A stretch of 64,000 bases of DNA from OLB7 sp966250335 (GTDB lineage Bacteria; Bacteroidota; Ignavibacteria; OLB7): the NCBI GenBank assembly GCA_966250335.1, contig CBINGZ010000026.1, positions 12,299 to 76,298 on the forward strand, written 5' to 3'. The notes under the pieces were generated by a model. The model was not told where the DNA came from. It did no database searches and saw only the letters and a program-made list of their open reading frames with translations. The position numbers and the translations under genes are program-made. Below are positions 18,701 to 26,609 of the stretch, piece by piece. Each line of letters starts with the position of its first letter. The stretch's first letter is position 1.

Positions 18701-19320
18701 TCCAGTTCAACAGGACCAACACGGTCCTCTACGGGCCGCGCGGCGCCGCGGCGGGGCTTGACGGGTCGAGCATCTGGCAGATCGTGACCGACTTCACCGG
18801 TGAAGTGCTCAACTCCGCCAAGGCGTACAAGTTCGTGGTGGAGGAGGCGCAGACAAGAAGCTGCGAGATAGATCTTACCGCGATGGCCGCCTCCGGCTTC
18901 ATCAACGCGCGAGGGATCGAGCTCGATCCCAGAGACTCGAACCTGTGGGTCTCTGACTACACGGGGAGCATCTACAAGATCTCGAGCTGCGACTTCGTCC
19001 TCAACATCCCCCCTCCCGACACGCCGACCGACGCTCCGGAGGAGGCCGCCGTGACCGGCGTGACCCTCTCGCAGAACAGGCCGAACCCGTTCGCGGGGCC
19101 CACGGAGATCCGCTTCACGCTCCCGCAGGGGGGGAACGCGCGCCTTGTGGTCCACGACATGAACGGCACGCAGGTGGCGGTGGCGGCGGAGGGACGGTTC
19201 GAGAGCGGCGAGCACCGGGCGATCTTCGATCCGGTCGGACTCCCCTCGGGCGTCTACCGCTACTCGCTGATCATCGGGGATCGGGTGGCGCTCTCGAAGA
19301 CGATGGTCTACATGAAATAG
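15763..19320 (+). CDS. Secreted sortilin/BNR-type beta-propeller protein with T9SS sorting domain
   Basis: 1185 residues. A signal peptide ends near LLHAQ (residue 26). Many BNR/VPS10-like blades follow, with the recurring pattern S.DGG..W (for example SEDGGESWKPLG, SVDGGITWQR). A Kre9/GPI-like segment near 760-840 and a second propeller-like region come next. The last 85 residues (LSQNRPNPFAGPTEIRF ... GVYRYSL) are a typical type IX secretion C-terminal domain. It is therefore exported across the outer membrane and may be anchored there; the ligand or substrate is unknown. The start is MMKSRLRT; an AACGTTTG sequence at 15692 is one mismatch from a -7 element. Confidence 0.85.
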   Translation: MMKSRLRTLFPYLWSLLLLPSLLHAQGTLEMEEEYENPRSRREYFFNLRAYPFGAIPQGARFEAMEYSRNKMRQYGAGKTSTLSMNQWRQRGPYNLGGRIHSIAIHPTDGKTLWAAAANGGVWKSTNRGDSWRPVMDFENSASTGGLAVDPSNPNVIYVGTGEPVSANGDTYNGAGIYKSEDGGESWKPLGLTNVGSVSSILVHPTDSRTLIVSGLRNNGGLYRSVDGGITWQRTSDIQISDLSMNPANPNEILIGTLTRGVFRSTDGGRTVVEANNGIALGSTKGRSAVSFAPSNPQTAYVSIEETVGNLDVARVYKTTDRGASWTKVYDSQGTGMNYFSNSVQVQGYYDNVIAVHPTDEGIVLVGGVTMMRTANGGQNWSPTGGSVHADHHAMEFDPANPGVFYNGNDGGMYRSTNSGSTFTKTSVGLAITQFYAMALDWSKDSLAYGGTQDNGTVMSSSVNSGDVMGGDGFYVVVDHRNSNILYAENPYGTGITMFINGNAYNAMGGLTVDRNNPDAGWSAPLVMDPTNSSVMYNGRKKVWKTVTAGAPGIFWIAASPDVRGNVSAIGVSPVNSETVYAGSDQGTVLVSRNGGEDWEDISYGHGLPNRAVMDFVPSRSEAGTAYVAYAGFYTAHIFKTTDYGQSWTDISNGLPDIPVNALAIHPTNERVIYAGTDIGVFITVDGGATWASYNNGLPRSEVRDMEVNEKSGSVWIATHGRSMWDIDLEETIEETPVINSPAGGEVWAGGTGHVISWNGFTGSSVRIDYSLDDGRTWNRLKNFVGGNVMRWIVFDTSSIEARIRISSIEVPSQVVVSRSFTIERFKLGTVLGATGVPGIPYGIAYDGEYLWATNFEGGTLLKIDATTLSTVDEVDLEIPGGDSLFTDITYYPPRQTLFIHKLRTTLVDDPGGRLYEVTKEGEMVGQWNSPFKYPIGLAWLGSRNQENPYLYMSDRNGTQEMWLVNPEDMVSGSPIFPLIQFNRTNTVLYGPRGAAAGLDGSSIWQIVTDFTGEVLNSAKAYKFVVEEAQTRSCEIDLTAMAASGFINARGIELDPRDSNLWVSDYTGSIYKISSCDFVLNIPPPDTPTDAPEEAAVTGVTLSQNRPNPFAGPTEIRFTLPQGGNARLVVHDMNGTQVAVAAEGRFESGEHRAIFDPVGLPSGVYRYSLIIGDRVALSKTMVYMK

Positions 19321-19340
19321 AATCGCGTAACGACAGATAA

Positions 19341-19380
19341 GAGAAAGGGCCGCATCCCGTTCCGGATGCGGCCCTTTCTC
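19341..19380. terminator. Bidirectional terminator hairpin
   Basis: A perfect 17-bp inverted repeat (19341-19357 and 19364-19380) with a six-base loop lies between the convergent propeller gene and the CsaA-like gene. The arm ends are pyrimidine-rich on each strand. Confidence 0.75.
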
Positions 19381-19397
19381 TTTACGATATTTACATT

Positions 19398-19802
19398 CTA
19401 CGATATTCTCATCCCGTCGGCGACCCCGCGCTCGGGCTGGAGCAGTACCACCCCCTCCTCCGTCTCGACCCCCAGCACCAGGCACCGGCTCACCACCCCG
19501 GCAACATTCCTCGGCGGGAAGTTGACGACGGCGACGATCTGCCGTCCGACCAGCTCGAAGTCGGTGTAGATCCGCGTAAGCTGCGCGCTGCTGGCCAGCG
19601 TTCCGAGCCCGCCGAAATCGATCGTCAGTCGATATGAAGGTTTCCGGGCCTTCGGGTTGAGCTCGCAGGCCGTGATCGTGCCGACCCGTATGTCGCAGGC
19701 GAAGAAGGTCTCGACGGAGACGGTCTCACGCAGCGCATCGGGATCGGGCGTGGGAATCTGGTGTGATACGGGGATCTCTCGATCGTTCGATTCGTTCGTC
19801 AT
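19398..19802 (-). CDS. CsaA/EMAP-II-type tRNA-binding domain protein
   Basis: 134 residues. The C-terminal 110 residues match the tRNA-binding OB-fold seen in CsaA and the C-terminus of MetRS: VETFFACDIRVGTI, NPKARKPSYRLTIDFG, IVAVVNFPPRNVAG and LVLGVE. Proposed roles are tRNA binding or chaperone activity. The start is MTNESND; a slightly longer frame is possible. It is convergent with the propeller gene and next to a palindromic repeat. Confidence 0.85.
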   Translation of the reverse strand: MTNESNDREIPVSHQIPTPDPDALRETVSVETFFACDIRVGTITACELNPKARKPSYRLTIDFGGLGTLASSAQLTRIYTDFELVGRQIVAVVNFPPRNVAGVVSRCLVLGVETEEGVVLLQPERGVADGMRIS

Positions 19803-19888
19803 GGGTGTTTGATCCTGATACGATTCTTCATCTCTGACCGGCACAACGGCGTTCATAGCCGCGGCTCCCGATTCCTCCCTCGTCGGCT

Positions 19889-20063
19889 CCCGAAGGGAGC
19901 ACCCATTTGTAGCAACGGGCCATGGTTTTTTCTTCAAGCGCCGAAGGTGCGTACCATTCTTCTTTTTCGCGGAAAGTTCGCGGAAAGGAAGAATGGTACG
20001 CACCTTCGGCGCTAAAGAATCAATGGGGATGTCCGCAGCTACACATGGTTCGCCCCTTCGGGG
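19889..20063. repeat. Nested palindromic repeat element, copy 1
   Basis: Outer imperfect arms lie at 19889-19913 and 20038-20063. Inside them is a perfect 26-bp inverted repeat (19937-19962 with 19988-20013) whose arm begins AGCGCCGAAGGTGCG. The spacer carries a tandem TTCGCGGAAAG. The same architecture and sequence recur at 27753-27912. It sits between the CsaA-like gene and the dnaA stop, in the otherwise gene-free stretch 19803-20136. Confidence 0.85.
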
Positions 20064-20112
20064 CTTGATGAGGCGGACGTATCGGCTCGCCGGCTTATCG
20101 GAACGCGATCCA

Positions 20113-20148
20113 CCGTCCGGCTTTACCCGTCCGGCTTTACCTGTCCGG
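20113..20148 (+). repeat. Tandem 14-bp repeat over the dnaA stop codon
   Basis: CCGTCCGGCTTTAC occurs at 20113-20126 and 20127-20140, followed by a partial third copy (TGTCCGG). The dnaA stop codon lies inside the second unit. Confidence 0.7.
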
Positions 20149-21576
20149 CACGTTCAATGCGCGGCGGACGGTGGAGAGGGTGCGGCGGGTGTGGTCGTCC
20201 CTGTCCTTGAGCGATTCTATCGTGCTGAGCGCGTGCATCACCGTGGTGTGGTCGCGCCCGCCGAAATGGTTGCCGATCGTCTTGAGCGAGGTGCTGGTCA
20301 GCTCGCGGATCAGATACATCGCAATCTGACGCGCAAAGACGATCTCCTGCTTTCTTGTCTTTCCGGTGAGGAGCGACTGGGGAAGATCGAGCTGCTCGCA
20401 GACCGCCTTCTGGATCTGCTCGATCGTGATCACCGGATCGGGAACCGACGCGATCCCGCTGATGACCTCGCGCGTCAGCTCGATCGAGAGCGACAGATTC
20501 CGCAGCGAACATTCGGCCAGCAGCGAGATCAGACATCCCTCCATCTCCCTGACCGACGACGTGACGTTCCTTGCGATATAATCGATGACGTCCCCGGGAA
20601 GCTGATACCCCTCGTCGCAGCTCATCTTCTGCAGTATCGCGATCCGGGTCTCCAGATCGGGAGGCTGGATATCGGTGGTCAGTCCCGACTGGAAACGGCT
20701 CACCAGCCGCTCGTCGAGCCCGCGAAGCTGCTTCGGGGGGACGTCGCTGGTCAGCACGATCTGCTTGCCCGACTGGTGGAGCGCGTTGAACGTATGGAAG
20801 AAATTATCCTGCGTCTTCTCCTTCTCGGCGAAGAACTGGATATCGTCCACGATCAGCACGTCGACCGACCGGTAGTAGTTGATGAACTCCTGCGACTTGT
20901 TGTGCTGGATGGCGTTGACGAACTCCAGCGTGAACCGTTCGGAGCTGATGTAGATCACCGAGCAGGCGGGACGCTGCGTCAGGATATGGTGGCCGATCGC
21001 CTGCACCAGATGGGTCTTCCCCAGCCCCACGCCGCCGTAGATCACCAGCGGGTTGAAGCGGGTGCCGCCGGGGTTGTCCCCCACCGCCTTGGCCGCGGCG
21101 TAGGCGAGCTGGTTCGACTCCCCCGTGATGAAGTTCTCGAAGGTGAACCGCTGGTTCAGCAAGGTCGATTCCGGACGGACCGCCTGCTGGATGGTCGGTG
21201 TGGAGAAGGGGGAAACGGTCGGCGTGCCGCTGTAGCGGGCGACCGGAGCGGCGGCGGACTGGTTGCGCGCCGGCAGGGTGATCACCCTGGTCTCCGCCGG
21301 TTCGAACGCATCCTCCACCACGGCATGATAGACGAGCTGCGCGCGGTCGCCGAGCACCTGCACCATGGTCTTCCGCACAAGCGCGTAGAAATGTTCCTCG
21401 ATCCATTCATAGAAGAACTGGCTGGGCACCTGGATCGTGAGAGTGGCGTCCTCCAGCCGGATCGGCTTGGCGGGCTCGAACCAGGTCTTGTAGGCCTGGT
21501 AGGTTATATTCTCCTTAATGATCTCAAGGCACTTGGCCCATGCGGCTGGAGCATCGAATACGGCAACATCTGGCAT
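20137..21576 (-). CDS. dnaA: Chromosomal replication initiator DnaA
   Basis: 479 residues. Domain I covers 1-85 and a variable linker about 100-140. The AAA+ domain has Walker A GGVGLGKT (181-188) and Walker B IVDDIQF. C-terminal domain IV has the DnaA-box-binding signature GGRDHTTVMHALSTIE. It binds and melts the replication origin. It is divergent from rpmH-rnpA-yidD-yidC, the classical origin-proximal gene order. The start MPDVAVFDAP is the only good candidate. Confidence 0.98.
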   Translation of the reverse strand: MPDVAVFDAPAAWAKCLEIIKENITYQAYKTWFEPAKPIRLEDATLTIQVPSQFFYEWIEEHFYALVRKTMVQVLGDRAQLVYHAVVEDAFEPAETRVITLPARNQSAAAPVARYSGTPTVSPFSTPTIQQAVRPESTLLNQRFTFENFITGESNQLAYAAAKAVGDNPGGTRFNPLVIYGGVGLGKTHLVQAIGHHILTQRPACSVIYISSERFTLEFVNAIQHNKSQEFINYYRSVDVLIVDDIQFFAEKEKTQDNFFHTFNALHQSGKQIVLTSDVPPKQLRGLDERLVSRFQSGLTTDIQPPDLETRIAILQKMSCDEGYQLPGDVIDYIARNVTSSVREMEGCLISLLAECSLRNLSLSIELTREVISGIASVPDPVITIEQIQKAVCEQLDLPQSLLTGKTRKQEIVFARQIAMYLIRELTSTSLKTIGNHFGGRDHTTVMHALSTIESLKDRDDHTRRTLSTVRRALNVPDR

Positions 21577-21802
21577 CTAAGTAGGACCCTCAGCATACGT
21601 CGGCATTGAACCAGCAGAGGAGCTGCTGGCGATTGTGGGGGGCGAAGTTACGACGCCGTAAAAAGGCGGCGCAACAGTTCCACGGTTCCACGGTTGAAAA
21701 ATTGTGAGCTACGGTAATCCGGTCAGAAATCGTTGCCGAGTATCCCTTGACCGGTTGTATTTTTGTCGTTCTTGATCGTATTCCATTCCAAGGAGCAGCA
21801 GC
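21577..21802. other. dnaA-rpmH intergenic region, possible origin neighbourhood
   Basis: A 226-bp divergent gap beside dnaA. It is less GC-rich than its surroundings, with a short repeat GTTCCACGGTTCCACGGTTG near 21675. I found no clear TTATCCACA-type DnaA boxes, so an origin here is suggested only by gene order. Confidence 0.35.
21733..21765 (+). promoter_or_regulatory. Candidate FCB-type promoter for rpmH
   Basis: TTG at 21733-21735 is followed after 22 bases by TATTTTTG at 21758-21765, an exact TAnnTTTG. The rpmH ATG lies 38 bp further on, preceded by AAGGAG. Confidence 0.45.
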
Positions 21803-21958
21803 ATGAAACGCACATATCAGCCCAGCCGTCGCAAGCGCAGCAACGCGCACGGATTCCGTACGCGCATGGCGACCAAGAACGGACGGAAGGTTCTTGCGCG
21901 CCGTCGTGCCAAGGGGCGTCACCGCCTCACGGTCAGCGACGAGCCGCGTCACTCCTGA
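21803..21958 (+). CDS. rpmH: Ribosomal protein bL34
   Basis: 51 residues starting MKRTYQPSRRKRSNAHGF, the canonical L34 sequence of the large ribosomal subunit. The centre is very basic (RKVLARRRAKGRHRLTVS). An AAGGAG ribosome site precedes the ATG. It is first in the order rpmH-rnpA-yidD-yidC. The acidic tail SDEPRHS is slightly longer than in many L34 proteins. Confidence 0.97.
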   Translation: MKRTYQPSRRKRSNAHGFRTRMATKNGRKVLARRRAKGRHRLTVSDEPRHS

Positions 21959-22048
21959 TAGACGCCGATGATCCAGAGTGCGGATCGCGACCGGTAGAGG
22001 GCGCGATCCGCGCTTGCTTCATCCCCTTTCTTCAGGTCCACGATCATC

Positions 22049-22474
22049 ATGACCTCTCCTCCACGGTTCCCCGGTCTCACTCGCGCGGAACGCCTGCGGG
22101 CTCCGGCGCATTTCAGCGAGATCTTCCGGAACGGTTCCGGGTTCCGCACGGGACAGATCCTGCTGAAATACACGACCTCGCCGGAGAGAGAGGGCGCCCC
22201 CCTGGTGGCGTTCGTCGTCCGGAGGAGCGCGGGATCGGCGGTGCGACGCAACAGACTGCGACGTCTGCTGCGGGAGGCGTACAGGATGCGGCGCGGAGCG
22301 TTCGAGGGAGCGCTTCACACGACCGGCCTCCATCTGGTCGTCATGTGGACGGGATCGCCCCAGGAGGCGCTCCGTCCCGACTATTCCCGTATCTCCTCGC
22401 AGCTCGACGCGGCCCTGGCGCGGCTCATAAAGAAATTGAGGCAGACCGATGACCCAGCCGCCCGGACGTCATGA
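22049..22474 (+). CDS. rnpA: Ribonuclease P protein component
   Basis: 141 residues. The RNase P protein signature is present: FVVRRSAGSAVRRNRLRR and LLREAYR. It assists the catalytic RNA in maturing tRNA 5' ends. The protein begins TRAERLRAPAHFSEIF, as in the family. The gene starts 90 bp after rpmH, and its end overlaps yidD by 26 bp, so the two are translationally coupled. Confidence 0.95.
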   Translation: MTSPPRFPGLTRAERLRAPAHFSEIFRNGSGFRTGQILLKYTTSPEREGAPLVAFVVRRSAGSAVRRNRLRRLLREAYRMRRGAFEGALHTTGLHLVVMWTGSPQEALRPDYSRISSQLDAALARLIKKLRQTDDPAARTS

Positions 22475-22757
22475 TTCTCCCCCTCACGCCCCCGGCCGGC
22501 CGGACGAACCCGGTCCCGGCGAACGCTCCGGAAGCGGCCTGCCGCTTCTCCGCAGAGCCCTTATCGCTCTTATCAGAATCTATCAGCGCGGCATATCGCC
22601 GCTTCTACCGCCGAGCTGTCGATTTCATCCCACCTGCTCAGAGTATACCCGTCAGGCGATCGAGCGGCACGGAGCCCTCAAGGGAATCGGCCTCGGACTT
22701 CGAAGAATCGTCAAGTGTCACCCCTTCCATCCGGGAGGGTACGACCCCGTGCCATAA
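22449..22757 (+). CDS. yidD: Membrane protein insertion efficiency factor YidD
   Basis: 102 residues. The YidD core IRIYQRGISPLLPPSCRFHP with TCSEYTRQAIERHG and KCHPFHPGGYDPVP is complete. A polar extension of about 32 residues precedes it, overlapping rnpA; a later start is possible but no better ATG is seen. It is thought to assist YidC-dependent membrane insertion and lies directly upstream of yidC. Confidence 0.95.
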   Translation: MTQPPGRHDSPPHAPGRPDEPGPGERSGSGLPLLRRALIALIRIYQRGISPLLPPSCRFHPTCSEYTRQAIERHGALKGIGLGLRRIVKCHPFHPGGYDPVP

Positions 22758-22868
22758 ACCGTAGCATTTGTGCCGAAGGGGTCCCGCATCATTCGCGTCG
22801 GATCGACGTAGCGGACCCGCTCGAACACAACTTCATTGATCCGGCCCCTCCCCAGGGGAAAGCAGCCT

Positions 22869-24812
22869 ATGATGGACAAACGCACAATCCTGGCCCTCGT
22901 GCTGATCGGCCTCATCTTCATGGTGTGGTCCTATTTCGGCGCACCGAAGCCGGAGGACCAGCAGCTGCCGGCCGCCGACACGACGGCCCGCACGCTCCCG
23001 CAGACGGCACAGACGCCGACGACCGCCCCCCCTCCCACCGCCGATCTCGGCCCGAAGTACGCCCCCCGTCTCCAGGGGGACGCGCGCTACATCACGATCG
23101 AGACGCCGAAGTACAAGGCAACCCTCAACACCCGCGGCGGCCTGCTGGCCCGCTTCGAGCTGAAGGAGTACAACGCATGGTACGGAGCGCCGGTCCAGCT
23201 CATCAACGATTCGGCGGGATTCCCCGGCGTCCTGGGCCTTACCTACAGGTCGCGCGACGGACGTGATATCGTCACCGATCACCTCCTCTTCGATATCGAA
23301 GCGCCCGAAAAGAACACGATCGGCGAGAACGACTCCCTCGTCGTGATCGCCCGTCTCCCGGTCGCCGGAAACGCCCCCGCCGGCGACTCCACCGGAGCCG
23401 CCGATTCGACCCGGACCGGCGACACGACGACCGAAGGGGGAGGATATATCGAAAAACGATTCGTCTTCAGGGGAAACAGCTACGGCATCGACTACGACGT
23501 CACCATGCACGACATGGCGGCGGAGATCGACCGGAGCGCCTACGAGGTGACCTGGAGAGGAGGACTCAAGCTCCAGGAGCATAACTCCGTCGACGAATCC
23601 TCCCACTCCCTTGTCTATATCTCCACCCCGGAGGATCTGACGAAGTTCACCGCCGACGAGACCGGGACCACCCTCCGCGAGACGACGCAGGGGACGATCA
23701 ACTGGGTCGGCCTCTCGACGAAATATTTCGGGGCGGCGCTGATACCCGACGCGCCGCTGCAGGGCTCGGCGGTGGAGGCGACGGGGACGCAGGTCGGCGC
23801 CGACTCGGCCGGCATCGTCAGGAACTACGATCTTGACCTCGCGGTACGATACACACAGCCGACGCAGACCCAGGGCTTCACGGTCTTCGTGGGACCGCTG
23901 GAGTACGATGTGGCCGAGCAGTTCGGCGTAACGGGGATGGTGAGCTTCGGGGCGCAGTTCCTTATCCGCCCGATCGGTGAGTTCTTCATGCTCCCTCTCT
24001 TCCGGTTCCTGCACGGCTTCATCGGCAACTACGGCGTGGTGATCATTGTCTTCTCGCTGATCATCAGGCTTCTCCTCTGGCCCTTCTCGATCCCGCAGAT
24101 CAAGTCGTCGCGGAAGATGCAGCTGCTGCAGCCGAAGATCGCCGAGCTGCGCGAACGCTTCAAGGACGACCAGCAGCGGCAGCAGATGGAGACGATGAAC
24201 CTCTACCGCGAATACGGCATCAACCCGCTGGGAGGGTGCCTGCCGCTGGTGCTGCAGCTTCCGATCCTCTACGCGCTCTGGGGAACGCTCAACTCGGCGA
24301 TCGATCTCCGCCAGGCGAGTTTCGCGTTCTGGATCCACGACCTTTCGATCCCGGATGTGGTTCTCTCGCTCCCCTTCTCCCTGCCGCTCCTCGGGAACAC
24401 CCTGAGCGGTCTGGCGCTGATCATGGGGGCCACCCTCTTCGTTCAGCAGAAAATGCTGATCACCGACCCGAAGCAGAAGGCGATGATCTACTTCATGCCG
24501 GTGCTGCTGACGGTCGCGTTCAATCATCTCCCCTCGGGACTGAACCTCTACTATCTCACCTTCAACGCGATGGCGATCGCGCAGCAGGTCTACATGACCA
24601 AGTTCAGCAAGAACCCGCTCACGCTGGAGACGCTGAAGGCGCAGGCCGCGACGAAGAAGAAGGGATGGCTCTCCAGGAAGATGGAGGAGGCGCAGAAGAT
24701 CGCCGAGATGCAGGGAAAGGTCCCGCCGGGCGGGGCGAAGGGGACGGGAACGACCGGAGGCGTCCGGAAGGTTGACGGACGGACCCCGGTGGAGCCTCGC
24801 AAGAAGAAGTAG
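22869..24812 (+). CDS. yidC: Membrane protein insertase YidC
   Basis: 647 residues. An N-terminal membrane anchor (about 7-24) is followed by a large periplasmic domain with a Pro/Thr-rich linker (about 35-65). The conserved insertase core has five helices (about 360-590) with NPLGGCLPLVLQLPILYALW and a late LPSGLNLYYLTFN motif. The C-terminal tail is basic and ends RKKK, consistent with ribosome contact. AGGGGAAA precedes ATGATG, so the start may be 22869 or 22872. YidC inserts and folds inner-membrane proteins, including respiratory subunits. Confidence 0.97.
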   Translation: MMDKRTILALVLIGLIFMVWSYFGAPKPEDQQLPAADTTARTLPQTAQTPTTAPPPTADLGPKYAPRLQGDARYITIETPKYKATLNTRGGLLARFELKEYNAWYGAPVQLINDSAGFPGVLGLTYRSRDGRDIVTDHLLFDIEAPEKNTIGENDSLVVIARLPVAGNAPAGDSTGAADSTRTGDTTTEGGGYIEKRFVFRGNSYGIDYDVTMHDMAAEIDRSAYEVTWRGGLKLQEHNSVDESSHSLVYISTPEDLTKFTADETGTTLRETTQGTINWVGLSTKYFGAALIPDAPLQGSAVEATGTQVGADSAGIVRNYDLDLAVRYTQPTQTQGFTVFVGPLEYDVAEQFGVTGMVSFGAQFLIRPIGEFFMLPLFRFLHGFIGNYGVVIIVFSLIIRLLLWPFSIPQIKSSRKMQLLQPKIAELRERFKDDQQRQQMETMNLYREYGINPLGGCLPLVLQLPILYALWGTLNSAIDLRQASFAFWIHDLSIPDVVLSLPFSLPLLGNTLSGLALIMGATLFVQQKMLITDPKQKAMIYFMPVLLTVAFNHLPSGLNLYYLTFNAMAIAQQVYMTKFSKNPLTLETLKAQAATKKKGWLSRKMEEAQKIAEMQGKVPPGGAKGTGTTGGVRKVDGRTPVEPRKKK

Positions 24813-25023
24813 GCCGGGCCGACCGGCGGCGCACGAGGCGCCCCACGACAAAATCGACCGGGGACCCTGGCCGTCCATAAGGGAGGCCCACCGGTCGAGC
24901 GCATGTTATGCGGGGAGCGGCGACCGTGTCTACCAGGATACGGCCGCCGTTGCGCTACGGAGAGGGTGCCGTCGAACGACGGCGCCGACGGGACAGGGTC
25001 ACATTATCCGATCGGGATATGAT

Positions 25024-26586
25024 ATGAATCGTCTCACGCATCTTCTTCCGATTCTTCTTCTGTCGCTCCTGGCCGCCTGCACGCCGGACGACCCGTTCAT
25101 CGCCTCCCCCCTTCCGGAGGACACCGTCGACCTGAACACGGTCGCCTTCCTCCGCGTGGTCCATGCGTCGGACGACGCCCCGGCGGCCAGCGTGGTGGTC
25201 GGGGGGGCGCCGATGTTCAACAACGCGCCGCAGCAGTACCTCAGGTTCACGACCGGAGGGAACGAGGCGAAGTACTACCCGGTCGACAGTTCGAAGAACG
25301 GAACCGCAACGACGATCGAGTTCAGGAGCGGAACCACGACGATCGCCTCCGGCAGCATGACGCTGCAGCGGGGGGGCTACTACTCGGCGTACCTCTACGG
25401 GATCGACGGGGATTACGATGTTCTGATCACCGCCGACACCCTCTTCCCGAAACCGTCGGCCGACTCCGCGCGATACCGGGTCGTGAACCTCTCCCCCGAC
25501 TCCCCGGCCCTTCAGGTCCGTCAGGGAACGGAGGAGCCGGCGAAGGCGCCGGTGGTGATCGACAGGATCACCTACGGGAGGGCGAGCGGATACGTCAGGA
25601 GCAAGGCGCATCCGATCGGCGCGGGGACGGGACTCTATCTCTACGACGCCGACAAGTCGGCCGAGGTCCTGCGGATCGATCCCCCCTTCATCATCCTCCC
25701 CGGCGAAGCTGTCTTCACGATCGTGACGACCGGCTACACGAAGCCGACCGGCGAGAGCGAGTTCATCCACCCGAGTCTCTTCCAGGAGAACCGCGCCCCG
25801 GCGATCAACGAGCGGCTCTACGGCGGGCTGCCGATCGGCATCCAGCTCGGAGCGCTCCGTCTGATCAACCTTGTGGCCAACGGCGACACGGTCTCGGTCG
25901 ACCTTTCGATCCTGGACAACCTGCGCCAGGAGATCTACGCACGGAACGAATACTACAGAAAGGATCTGACCAGGAGCCATCCCGTGGTCTGGCAGAAATA
26001 TCATGCCGAGCTGCAGAAGACGACCGACACCGTCACCCCGTACTTCATGCTGAGCCTGCTGCTGCGGAACCAGTATCCATATCAGATCGAGATACACAAG
26101 TTCCAGTCCGATTACGGCGAGCGGCTCTACGCCTACCAGACCCGCATGGTGGACGGGCCGAGGAACGACCTGGTGATGGCGCCGAACCAGCGATACTCGG
26201 TCTACGTCTACGGTCCGTTCGACACCACGAAGGCGAAATCGGTCGCGGTCCACGACAACGTCCCGAGCCCGACGCCGGGGTTCACGCGGGTGCGACTCTT
26301 CCATGGAAGTTTCAAGGACTCCACGCGGTCGGTGTCGGTCAGGGTAGCGGGGGCGACGGGGAAGCAGATGACGTACGGCGAGGCGCCCGACGGGGTCACC
26401 GGATCGTTCGAAGTAACGCCCGGCGTTCACGACGTGGAAGTACTTGATCAGGCGGGGAACGTTATCCACACGCAGAGGGATATAAGGTTCGACGCCAATA
26501 CGTCGTATATGCTCGCGTTCTCCAACGGCTGGACCGGCGACGTGCGGATGATCACGGCCGTTTCGGAGAACGTCATCATCAGGTAA
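25024..26586 (+). CDS. DUF4397 lipoprotein
   Basis: 520 residues. A lipoprotein signal ends in LLAAC (C20). At least two DUF4397-type beta domains follow, each starting with a phrase such as LRVVHASDDAPAASVVVGG, RVVNLSPDSPALQV or RVRLFHGSFKDSTRSVSV. The family is extracytoplasmic and of unknown function, often repeated in surface lipoproteins of Bacteroidota. It follows yidC by 211 bp. That gap holds short hairpins but no recognised gene. Confidence 0.8.
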   Translation: MNRLTHLLPILLLSLLAACTPDDPFIASPLPEDTVDLNTVAFLRVVHASDDAPAASVVVGGAPMFNNAPQQYLRFTTGGNEAKYYPVDSSKNGTATTIEFRSGTTTIASGSMTLQRGGYYSAYLYGIDGDYDVLITADTLFPKPSADSARYRVVNLSPDSPALQVRQGTEEPAKAPVVIDRITYGRASGYVRSKAHPIGAGTGLYLYDADKSAEVLRIDPPFIILPGEAVFTIVTTGYTKPTGESEFIHPSLFQENRAPAINERLYGGLPIGIQLGALRLINLVANGDTVSVDLSILDNLRQEIYARNEYYRKDLTRSHPVVWQKYHAELQKTTDTVTPYFMLSLLLRNQYPYQIEIHKFQSDYGERLYAYQTRMVDGPRNDLVMAPNQRYSVYVYGPFDTTKAKSVAVHDNVPSPTPGFTRVRLFHGSFKDSTRSVSVRVAGATGKQMTYGEAPDGVTGSFEVTPGVHDVEVLDQAGNVIHTQRDIRFDANTSYMLAFSNGWTGDVRMITAVSENVIIR

Positions 26587-26609
26587 CCCCAGGGAGACGA
26601 AAGAACGTA

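Noticed and set aside
21577..21802. Defined replication origin
   Set aside because: Gene order suggests it, but no DnaA-box cluster or clear unwinding element was seen, so it is reported only as a neighbourhood.
22833..24878. 681-residue minus-strand frame
   Set aside because: Antisense to yidC, which is certain by family and gene order.
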